Origin: JAAZBA01 sp964461815
GTDB lineage: Bacteria > Bacillota > Clostridia > Oscillospirales > QAMX01
Assembly (NCBI GenBank): GCA_964461815.1
Contig: CAYWVF010000022.1
Location: 1-48,091, forward strand
Reading direction: 5' to 3'
DNA: 48,091 bases
The notes beneath the pieces were generated by a model. It searched no databases, was not told the DNA's origin, and saw only the letters and a list, made by a program, of their open reading frames with translations. The first letter of the stretch is position 1, and each line of letters starts with the position of its first letter. A program made the position numbers and the translations under genes. Below, piece after piece: positions 1 through 6,449 of the stretch.

Positions 1-123
1 TTACGTACAAAACAGGTTCTCTTTTTTGTACAATGCTTCAGTTACAAGACGTGAAGCACGATCCATTCGTGATGCGGTTGTCAACTGAGATACACCATCG
101 GCATGAAAACGCAGATGCATCAT
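1..123 (-). pseudogene. orphan C-terminal ORF tail, unidentified
   Basis: A minus-strand reading frame of about 40 codons ends in TAA at the window edge. It begins with two Met codons at 118-123, directly preceded by a TGA at 124-126. The peptide contains ASRMDRASRLVTEALYKKEN, which looks like a helical piece of a longer protein and not a random ORF. There is no ribosome-binding site before the Met codons, and the upstream frame is broken by several stops. I do not recognise the family. It may be the 3' remnant of a decayed gene; the surrounding AT-rich accessory stretch fits that. It could also be chance. Confidence 0.25.
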
Positions 124-255
124 TCATCACAGCACAGCTCATTTTTCATCATACGCTCTTTGCAAAACGTGATAGATATAAGGATCAGGTTGGGGTGTGA
201 ACAAAATTGATTATTACTGGGATAATTATTTTGCTGTATTTTCCGCGCATTAGTG

Positions 256-276
256 TATAATAAATTATGAGAGGTG
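256..276 (+). promoter_or_regulatory. -10 box and ribosome-binding site of the dehydrogenase pseudogene
   Basis: TATAAT lies at 256-261, with TTGCTG at 231-236 as a weak -35 (19-nt spacer). A strong ribosome-binding site, AGAGGTG (270-276), follows. Seven bases further on, where an ATG would be expected (284-286), the sequence reads AAC. The signals therefore mark the original start of the broken gene that follows. Confidence 0.5.
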
Positions 277-283
277 AAATTTC

Positions 284-1255
284 AACAAAAAATATTTTTT
301 AAATTTTGTCAGTCGTAAAACGATTGAGATCGGCGAAGAGAATATTAATGTGGAAGCATTGGAAAATGAGGATATTGCCGGTCACACTGTGTGTTCTATG
401 GTCAGTGCCGGTACTGAAATCAATGCAGGCTTTTTAGATGTTTTTAATTGGGGATATCCTAAGAGAACAGGATATGCTGCGATAGTAAAGGTGGAACATC
501 TTGGCAAGGATGTGGAAGGTATTAATGTCGGTGATTTAGTATTTTGTATGGGTTCACACCAAACTTATCAAATTATCAACTATCGAAAAGCGATCACGTT
601 ACCGAATGGTGTATTACCGGAACATGCGTTGTTTGCAAGATTTGCCGGTGTGTCTATGGAGACATTAAGTCGGACAAATATCACTCCGGGTGAAATTGTG
701 CTGGTGACAGGACTAGAAACAGTAGGTATTATGGCTATGCACGTTTATTCTAATTTAGGCTATGAAGTTGTAGATGTTGATCCGGATAATAATCGCAGAG
801 CAATAGCAAAAGCAGCCGGCTTTTCGGAAATTTATGAAAAAGTTCCCTTTGAGCAATATGATAAAAGGGTTGGCCTTGCGTTGGAATGCTCAGGAAATGA
901 GGCAGCTGTTATCGATTGCTGCAGCATAGTACGTCCGCATGGTGAGGTCTCTCTGGTAGGAGTACCATGGAAGCCGCATACAGATATAAAAGCTTACGAT
1001 CTGCTTCATTCTGTATTTTATAATTATGTTAAAGTATATAGCGGATGGGAAATGGATCTGCCTTCGGAATGTTCGGAATTTGTGCATGAGTCTATGAATA
1101 AGAATTATCGTTTGGTACTTCGTCTTTTAGAACAGGGGAAAATAAATGTCGATGATTTATACACGGTTCACCATTATACGGAGGCATAGACTGTGTATGA
1201 GGATATTCTTGAAAAACGTGTAAAGAAAATAGCAACTATTTTATCTTATGATTAA
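284..1255 (+). pseudogene. zinc-type alcohol dehydrogenase-like (MDR) protein, degraded
   Basis: The reading frame encodes a medium-chain dehydrogenase/reductase: a GroES-like N-terminal half (MVSAGTEINAGF; GYPKRTGYAAIVKVEHLGKD) and a Rossmann half (VTGLETVGIMA, then EVVDVDPDNNRRAIAKAAGF). Two lesions are visible. Homologous sequence starts upstream of the first usable start (GTG at 350): the frame is open back to 278 and reads KTIEIGEEN before 350, and the codon placed 7 nt after the ribosome-binding site is AAC instead of ATG. At the other end an in-frame TAG (1187-1189) is followed by 21 further sense codons (TVYEDILEKRVKK...) and a TAA at 1253-1255, which look like the normal C-terminus. 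The nucleotide-binding glycine motif is also imperfect. If expressed at all, the product would be truncated at both ends. Substrate unknown. Confidence 0.7.
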
Positions 1256-1278
1256 ATGCTTGATAGAAGTTGCGTTTT

Positions 1279-1956
1279 ATGAATGATTGTATGTTTGATT
1301 TAGAATACCAANNNNNNNNNNNNNNNNNNNNNNNNNNNNNNNNNNNNNNNNNNNNNNNNNNNNNNNNNNNNNNNNNNNNNNNNNNNNNNNNNNNNNNNNN
1401 NNNNNNNNNNNAATATTTTGTTGCCGATAATACGGAAATATCCGAGCTTCTGAGGCTGATGAATGATAAGGGGTATCAGAATGAAATCATTCAAAGGATA
1501 TATGCAGACAAGCTGCTTTGTGATTTGTTTTTGATTTTATTTAATATGAAAATGATCGTCCCGCAGGGAATTGCTGTTGATCATAGACTATATTGTGCAT
1601 TGCACTACATTCATGTCAAGCTGCCGCAATGGATTTTGGTAGATGATCTTATTGAGGTTAGCGGTTATTCAAAAACAGCATTTTATCGAATCTTTAAAAA
1701 CAGAATGAAGGTCAGTCCTCGTGAATATATAGAAACAGAAAGGTTTAAAATCGCATCGACACTGTTGCTTGAAGGAAAAAAAGTGAAAGATGTAGCGAAA
1801 ACTATTGGTTTTCAAGATGTTTCTTATTTTGATAGAGTTTTTAGGCGAAAATATGGCGTAACGCCCGGAGAACATAAACAGAAAATAAATAATAGTACGG
1901 GTAGCTTTTATGAAAGCGATCAGAAAAAATTCGGATATAGAATGGATGCAATTTGA
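1279..1956 (+). CDS. AraC family transcriptional regulator, split by the gap
   Basis: The part after the gap (1412-1956) encodes the C-terminal portion of an AraC/XylS regulator. After a helical linker come two helix-turn-helix units: DDLIEVSGYSKTAFYRIFKN, and VKDVAKTIGFQDVSYFDRVF followed by the family signature RRKYGVTPGEHK. Only about ten residues precede the gap (ATG at 1279, or TTG at 1270), so the N-terminal effector domain is missing and the start is uncertain. The continuous frame through the Ns is a coincidence of the 100-base placeholder. The C-terminal tail runs about 15 residues past the usual end and overlaps the cupin gene by 47 bases. It may have regulated the neighbouring dehydrogenase and cupin genes (inference). 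Confidence 0.7.
   Translation: MNDCMFDLEYQXXXXXXXXXXXXXXXXXXXXXXXXXXXXXXXXXXYFVADNTEISELLRLMNDKGYQNEIIQRIYADKLLCDLFLILFNMKMIVPQGIAVDHRLYCALHYIHVKLPQWILVDDLIEVSGYSKTAFYRIFKNRMKVSPREYIETERFKIASTLLLEGKKVKDVAKTIGFQDVSYFDRVFRRKYGVTPGEHKQKINNSTGSFYESDQKKFGYRMDAI
1312..1411. other. assembly gap (100 Ns)
   Basis: Exactly 100 Ns, the usual placeholder for a gap of unknown length. It falls inside the AraC-type gene, so the true distance, the reading frame across it, and even the adjacency of the two sides are not established. Confidence 0.99.
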
Positions 1957-2245
1957 GAAGTGTCATGACGGGGTAGGAGTGTTGAATTGTAAATCATTAT
2001 TAGACGGATGTGACTCTACCAAATTCGATTTTATGCACTGCGATGATATGAAAGCAGGAGTATCCATTGGTAACCATTTGCATACAGAGAAAGAAGAAAT
2101 ATATTATCTTGTGTCCGGCAAAGGGATACTAGCCTATGATGGTGCAGAATATGAAATGACTGCAGGAGATGTTTCTTTGTGTAACATAGGACATTCGCAT
2201 GGCTTTTTGGCTACTGAAGACGCTGTTCTTATTGTGGTAGGTTGA
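1910..2245 (+). CDS. small cupin-domain protein
   Basis: A 111-residue single-domain cupin. Motif 1 is visible as GNHLHTEKEEIYYLVSGKG, giving two histidines and a glutamate as metal ligands. Motif 2 is GDVSLCNIGHSHGF, with the last metal-binding histidine. Such proteins are small beta-barrels that bind a metal and often act on sugars or sense small molecules; the substrate here cannot be told from sequence. The ATG lies inside the end of the AraC frame (47-base overlap) with only a weak ribosome-binding site (GGGTAG), so translation may be coupled to the regulator. The family assignment is firm, the function open. Confidence 0.75.
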   Translation: MKAIRKNSDIEWMQFEKCHDGVGVLNCKSLLDGCDSTKFDFMHCDDMKAGVSIGNHLHTEKEEIYYLVSGKGILAYDGAEYEMTAGDVSLCNIGHSHGFLATEDAVLIVVG

Positions 2246-2773
2246 GAGTAATGTGAACAAAGCATTAAACCTGAACCATTAGCATTCAAGCTACAAGTGT
2301 TCAATTGCAAATGAGGATTTTTATTACCAAAACAGGTGAAGAAAAGGTACTGAAAACCCTTGAAAATCGTGATTTGAATTTTGTTCGTACAGTTAATAAA
2401 AGGTTGCGAGGACACAGCCCGGATATACAATTCATGAACAGATCGACGGTGTTCAACAAGAAGCCATCGACCTTTGTTGACCGGAAAAGTCATACGGCAA
2501 GGCAGCGTAACCTATGGTCTGAACAAGTCTCGACTGTCTATCCGTCTGCAACTGCACAGCGAGGAACGCAGATAGGTGATCCTTTATCAGCGGATAAGCT
2601 GACTAACATATTCCGAACAGGTTCGAAAGAGTCTTTAAGAATAATAGATCGTGAGGGCTCAACGAGAGTGTTCCCTTAAAGAAATGAGCCCGGTTAAATA
2701 CCGGGCTCATTCGCATACATTTTTTGTCTATGCTTTTGGGTCAACTTCAAACAGGTTATTTTTTTAAAGCCTA
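2246..2773. other. gene-poor stretch with an attenuator-like hairpin near its end
   Basis: More than 500 bases without a convincing gene. An open frame at 2305-2679 (124 codons, plus) has no ribosome-binding site, no recognisable domain and a composition unlike its neighbours; an overlapping minus-strand frame is equally featureless. The one clear structure is the hairpin at 2684-2710. The stretch may hold remnants of decayed genes, as elsewhere in this AT-rich segment. Confidence 0.5.
2684..2710 (+). terminator. hairpin, terminator-like, with a competing upstream repeat
   Basis: ATGAGCCCGG (2684-2693) and CCGGGCTCAT (2701-2710) form a perfect 10-bp stem with a 7-base loop. A run of six Ts (2721-2726) follows only after a 10-base gap, so it is not a textbook intrinsic terminator. 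GGGCTCA also occurs at 2655-2661 and could pair with TGAGCCC in the left arm, an alternative fold of the kind seen in attenuators. Confidence 0.5.
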
Positions 2774-2802
2774 TTGACAAGAAAACTTGACACTGATATA
2801 AT
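2774..2802 (+). promoter_or_regulatory. consensus sigma-A promoter of the DUF6442-XRE-DUF3784 cassette
   Basis: TTGACA (2774-2779), a 17-base spacer, then TATAAT (2797-2802): a perfect match to the housekeeping consensus. Transcription would begin near 2809, about 30 bases before the first gene. Such a strong promoter implies repression, perhaps by the XRE protein encoded in the cassette. Confidence 0.85.
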
Positions 2803-2839
2803 TAAGCTGTGCAAAGAAAACTTGGAATGAGATGATATT

Positions 2840-3169
2840 ATGAAAAAAGAAGAGGTCTTAAGTGCAAGCAGAAAAGAGCATCAAAATAGGGATTTGGCAG
2901 AAATAGAGGTGCTCTATCTGGCAGGAAGTCATGCAAGCAGAGTGGGAGCTTTAGTATGTTGTTTACTATCCTTACTATCTTCCGTGATCTCCAATACTAT
3001 GCTCTACAGTCCGTGGGTCATATACTTTAGCATCCTTTCGACACAGTGGATGGTTCGTTTTATCAAAATGAAGCGAAAGAGCGACCTAGCATTAGCGATA
3101 TTGTTCATAGCGCTTTCCGTTTCGGCGTTCGTCGGATTTATTTGCCGCCTTTTAGAGGTGAGGGTATGA
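2840..3169 (+). CDS. DUF6442-like membrane protein
   Basis: A 109-residue protein with a charged N-terminal region (KKEEVLSASRKEHQNRDLAE) and three predicted membrane segments (about residues 35-53, 59-72 and 83-103). The pattern resembles the DUF6442 family, small Firmicute membrane proteins encoded next to XRE regulators; their function is unknown. Its stop overlaps the start of the XRE gene (ATGA), so the two are translationally coupled. It may sense or carry the signal that the XRE protein answers to, or be its regulated target. Family recalled from memory, role inferred. Confidence 0.65.
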   Translation: MKKEEVLSASRKEHQNRDLAEIEVLYLAGSHASRVGALVCCLLSLLSSVISNTMLYSPWVIYFSILSTQWMVRFIKMKRKSDLALAILFIALSVSAFVGFICRLLEVRV

Positions 3170-3372
3170 CGGAACAATTGCATCTGAAAAATCACCTAAA
3201 GGAAATTCGAATGGAAGCAAAGCTTTCTCAAGCTCAGCTTGCGGAAATGGTAGGTGTATCAAGAAACACGATCAGCTCCATCGAAACGGGGCAATTCAAC
3301 CCGACAGCAAAGCTTGCTCTTATCCTATGCATTGCATTGGATAAAAAATTTGAGGAGCTATTCTATTTTTAG
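3166..3372 (+). CDS. XRE family helix-turn-helix regulator
   Basis: A 68-residue protein that is little more than a Cro/CI-type helix-turn-helix domain. The recognition region is LSQAQLAEMVGVSRNTISSI, followed by ETGQFNPTAKLALILCIALD and a short tail (KKFEELFYF). This is the typical layout of small single-domain XRE repressors such as YgzD-like proteins. The start at 3166 is set by the ATGA overlap with the upstream gene and by GAGGTGAGGG just before it. It probably binds the cassette's own promoter. The operator is not evident, although TTGACA occurs twice within the promoter (2774 and 2788). Confidence 0.85.
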   Translation: MTEQLHLKNHLKEIRMEAKLSQAQLAEMVGVSRNTISSIETGQFNPTAKLALILCIALDKKFEELFYF

Positions 3373-3381
3373 GAGGACGCT

Positions 3382-3684
3382 ATGGATAATTTGATACTAT
3401 TGGTTTTAGGCTTGTTTATTTCCGCACTTGGCATTATCAATATCAAGGGAAATATCAGTACGATACATTCCTACAACAGGCGAAAAGTAAAGGAAGAAGA
3501 TGTACCGAAGTATGGGAAAGCTGTCGGCACAGGGACGCTTATCATAGGAGCAGCTTTGGTCTTAGGCTACGTTGCTATGCTTTGGAGTGAGGAAGTCATG
3601 GCGTTTATCATTCTTCCGGCAGTGGTTGTCGGATTGGGATTTATGCTGTATGGGCAGTTCAAATACAACGGCGGGATTTTCTGA
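3382..3684 (+). CDS. DUF3784-like membrane protein
   Basis: A 100-residue protein with three predicted membrane helices (about residues 3-20, 49-67 and 72-92). The conserved-looking core between helices 1 and 2 reads NIKGNISTIHSYNRRKVKEE and continues DVPKYGKAVGTG. This resembles DUF3784 proteins, small membrane proteins of unknown function often found beside XRE regulators. An ideal AGGAGG sits 4-9 bases before the ATG and overlaps the XRE stop codon. Third gene of the cassette. Confidence 0.65.
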   Translation: MDNLILLVLGLFISALGIINIKGNISTIHSYNRRKVKEEDVPKYGKAVGTGTLIIGAALVLGYVAMLWSEEVMAFIILPAVVVGLGFMLYGQFKYNGGIF

Positions 3685-3862
3685 AAAGCTTTTTCAACGC
3701 AAAATAGCGCACTTTTATATGAGCTGCTGATATTGAGAGAACAAGTCGGTACAGCAGAAAAGGCTGGTCTCTGAGGTGCATATCGAATTTTTGGGATCAT
3801 GTAAGCATAATTTCCGCTTGAATTATAAGATTATTTATGGAATACTGTATTTGCAAAAACAG

Positions 3863-3894
3863 AAATAGAGAGTGAGAAGGCTCACTCTCTATTT
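3863..3894. terminator. bidirectional intrinsic terminator
   Basis: AAATAGAGAGTGAG (3863-3876) and CTCACTCTCTATTT (3881-3894) form a perfect 14-bp stem with the loop AAGG. T-rich flanks lie on both sides. It sits between the plus-strand cassette and the 3' end of the minus-strand GH10 gene, and directly abuts the latter's stop codon. Confidence 0.85.
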
Positions 3895-5205
3895 TTATAG
3901 CATTTTCACGCTTCGTACAGCGGAGGTGTCGGAGAACAGGCGAATGTCAGCTTCGTATTTTCTCCCGTTTTGAAGTGCGGTCAGCTTATAGTCACCGTAG
4001 AATCCGCGGAATTTAGCGATACCTCCCTTTACGGGAACGGTCACTGAGGTTCGCAGATCCTCGACGATCAGCTTTTTCAAAGCTTTATATGCTACTTTTT
4101 CGTGGAAATTACGACCTAAAAGACCTGTGGACGGCAGGTTTTCGCCTGCGGCGGTGCGTTTTGTGGTGAGAATACCATCGTCGGGCAGATTCCACCACGT
4201 GATCCCTGAGACAGCCTTGTTAGAGAAGCAGGTCTTATAAAGCCTTTCGGCAAGGATCGATTGCAGCTCCTCATCCTCAACGTCATCAAACCTTGATGCG
4301 ATGCTGATCTCGGATATGTTGATCGATCTGCCGAGTGCGGCGTAGGTGTCAAGGATATCAAGCAGACGCTCGGTATCGTAAGCGTTTGAAGCTCCGTCTG
4401 CGATATGACATTGAAACCCGATCTCGTCGATAGGCACACCCTTGTTCAGATATTTTTCAAGCAGCAGATAAAATGCACTGTATTTTCCGTGAAATTCATC
4501 AAATACCACGCCTGTCACGTCGTTGAGTATCAGCTTTGCGGCAGGAAAATATTGCTTTGCAAGGTAGAACAGCTCCTCACAGTAGTTGTCACTCGGGATA
4601 AGATGCTTTCTGCCGATCCTGCGGTCACGCATGTGTACATCGTAGATCCTCGACGGCTCGTTTACAACATCAAACGCTTCGACCTGTGTACCGCATACCT
4701 CCGCAAGCTCCTTGAAGCGCCTGACGATATGCGGCTTGAGATCGGCGTAGCGATCCGGCAGCCAATCGGGTACAAACTCATGCCAGAACAGTGGATGACC
4801 CTTCATGCGGAGCTGATTCCTTTTACAGAAATCCATGACCTCCTCCAATGGGGGACGACGGTAAATATCGTGGGGCGTTTCTCTGCTGTAGCGCAGATAG
4901 CCCTCGCTCGGCTCGGTACCCTCCCAATAGAGCGGAAGCGTGGCGGTATTAAAAAGCGAGGTGAATTTCTCCTCGTACAGCTTATTTTCCTCGGGTGAAG
5001 CGTATTCGCCCAGCATGAAAATATTGCACCCGAAATTGAAGTCGATGGCAGTCGATTCAGCCGTTAAGGTGCAGTTTTCCAAAGGCCTTCCACATGAGTC
5101 GGTCAGTATCAGCTCAAAGCTGCCTTTCCTGTTTTGCTCGATATCATGCTCAACTCGCTCGTTGTATACAGCGTCACTTTCTCTGAGATAAGATATATTT
5201 TTCAT
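3895..5205 (-). CDS. GH10 family endo-beta-1,4-xylanase-like glycoside hydrolase, cytosolic
   Basis: A 436-residue protein. After a small N-terminal beta segment (about 1-60) comes a GH10 TIM barrel (about 60-365) with the family hallmarks GHPLFWHEFVPDWLP, FDVVNEPSR and GITWWNLPDDG. E183 in the NEP motif is the predicted acid/base, and E299 in INISEISIAS the predicted nucleophile; the usual motif there is close to TELDI, so this copy is divergent. Residues 370-436 form a short C-terminal beta module. There is no signal peptide, so the enzyme should act in the cytoplasm on imported xylo-oligosaccharides or related glycans. The start is supported by AGGAG 8-12 bases before the ATG. It is monocistronic, with its terminator right at the stop. 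True substrate uncertain because of the altered nucleophile motif. Confidence 0.85.
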   Translation of the reverse strand: MKNISYLRESDAVYNERVEHDIEQNRKGSFELILTDSCGRPLENCTLTAESTAIDFNFGCNIFMLGEYASPEENKLYEEKFTSLFNTATLPLYWEGTEPSEGYLRYSRETPHDIYRRPPLEEVMDFCKRNQLRMKGHPLFWHEFVPDWLPDRYADLKPHIVRRFKELAEVCGTQVEAFDVVNEPSRIYDVHMRDRRIGRKHLIPSDNYCEELFYLAKQYFPAAKLILNDVTGVVFDEFHGKYSAFYLLLEKYLNKGVPIDEIGFQCHIADGASNAYDTERLLDILDTYAALGRSINISEISIASRFDDVEDEELQSILAERLYKTCFSNKAVSGITWWNLPDDGILTTKRTAAGENLPSTGLLGRNFHEKVAYKALKKLIVEDLRTSVTVPVKGGIAKFRGFYGDYKLTALQNGRKYEADIRLFSDTSAVRSVKML

Positions 5206-5482
5206 TGCTCACAGCTCCTTATAAAAGGTTTACTTTTTAAAAGACTTTTGGTAGAATAAAAATGCTTTAGTATTCGAGAGTGCTTTTATGATACGGTACA
5301 GGGGAGACAGCGCAGCTTTCGAATCTCGCAGACGAAAAGCAATCCGCACTATAAAAACGCTGCGTGGTGTCAACGGCTCAGCTCCGAAGGGTACAGCTAA
5401 ATATCTGATACAAAAGAGCACAAAAGGTCAGGAAAGGCCCATGTGATCGCTGTATAATAGGTATAACGAAAGGAGATCATGT

Positions 5483-6364
5483 ATGGATTGGATATCGGGA
5501 TTGCAAAATGCGCTCGACTATGTGGAAGCACACATAACGGAGGCTATAGACTACGATGAGATCGCAAAATGTGCATATTCGTCAGGCTTTCACTTCCAGA
5601 GGGTATTCAGCATTATATGCGGCTACAGTTTGGGCGACTACATCCGCTTCCGCAGGCTTTCTCTTGCCGGCAGTGAGCTTGCATGTGGGAGCATAAAGGT
5701 CATTGATGTGGCACTGAAATACGGCTACGATTCGCCGGAAAGCTTTTCACGTGCATTCACCGCATTTCACGGTGTAACGCCGTCTGCCGCAAAGAACGGC
5801 GCCGATCTTAAATCATTTTCTCGACTTTCGGTAAAGCTTATATTACACGGAGGTACAAAAATGGATTACAGGATCGAAAAGAAGGATGCATTCGAGGTTG
5901 TCTTGAGAAAAAAGCGTTTTCCAAAGGCTCATGAGATCACAACAAGGGAGATCTCGGGCTTCTGGGCAGAGTGTACGTCGGACGGAACTATTCCTGCTGT
6001 CTGCAAATATATTTCGAAAAGTAATATTTTCAAAAACTGCATAATCGGTGTGAGCTTTGACGCCGATCCGAGTATGCCGAACAGAGATTTCCCTTACGGA
6101 ATAGGCGCACACTACAACGGCGAAAGGATCACGGAGGACTACCTGACCGTGGAAAGGATACCGGCGCATACGTATGCTGTGTTTAAGTGCGTCGGGAAAA
6201 TGCCGGAGGCTTTTCAGAGGGTGTATAAGTACATCTGCACCGAGTTTTCCCCCGCAAGCGAATACAAGCCATGCGGAATAGAGATCGAAAGCTATCCGTC
6301 GGCAGATACTCAAAATGAGGATTACGCCTGCGAAATATGGATAGCTGTTGAAAAAAAGAGCTAG
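5483..6364 (+). CDS. AraC family regulator with GyrI-like effector domain
   Basis: A 293-residue protein. An N-terminal AraC/XylS DNA-binding domain (about 8-105) contains YDEIAKCAYSSGFHFQRVFS and the second unit VIDVALKYGYDSPESFSRAF with the FHGVTPSAA signature. A GyrI-like (SOB/BacR) ligand-binding domain follows (about 125-290), ending in the typical CEIWIAVEK strand. Proteins of this layout (Rob, YdeE/BmrR-like) bind bulky hydrophobic compounds and activate stress or efflux genes. A strong ribosome-binding site, AAGGAG, precedes the ATG, and TATAAT at 5455-5460 marks the -10. The 277-base gap between it and the divergent GH10 gene holds both promoters. A role in GH10 control is possible but not shown. 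Confidence 0.85.
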   Translation: MDWISGLQNALDYVEAHITEAIDYDEIAKCAYSSGFHFQRVFSIICGYSLGDYIRFRRLSLAGSELACGSIKVIDVALKYGYDSPESFSRAFTAFHGVTPSAAKNGADLKSFSRLSVKLILHGGTKMDYRIEKKDAFEVVLRKKRFPKAHEITTREISGFWAECTSDGTIPAVCKYISKSNIFKNCIIGVSFDADPSMPNRDFPYGIGAHYNGERITEDYLTVERIPAHTYAVFKCVGKMPEAFQRVYKYICTEFSPASEYKPCGIEIESYPSADTQNEDYACEIWIAVEKKS

Positions 6365-6394
6365 ATCACGTTTGATATGACCGCTTTATAAAAA

Positions 6395-6435
6395 ACAGGC
6401 ATGACTGAGCTGCAATGCGTATTCGTCATGCCTGT
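6395..6435. terminator. bidirectional terminator between the AraC-GyrI gene and htpG
   Basis: ACAGGCATGAC (6395-6405) and GTCATGCCTGT (6425-6435) form an 11-bp perfect stem. On the minus strand the stem is followed by TTTTTTATAAAG, a good U-run for htpG. On the plus strand the tail is only moderately T-rich. Confidence 0.75.
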
Positions 6436-6449
6436 GAATTTATTTGAGA

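Noticed and set aside
2305..2679. 124-codon plus-strand frame
   Set aside because: No ribosome-binding site, no domain and a composition unlike its neighbours; a similar-sized frame overlaps it on the other strand.
3709..3801. In-frame stretch reading ALLYELLILREQVGTAEKAG followed by a stop
   Set aside because: Protein-like for about 24 codons, but it has no start and I could not assign it; it may be a remnant.
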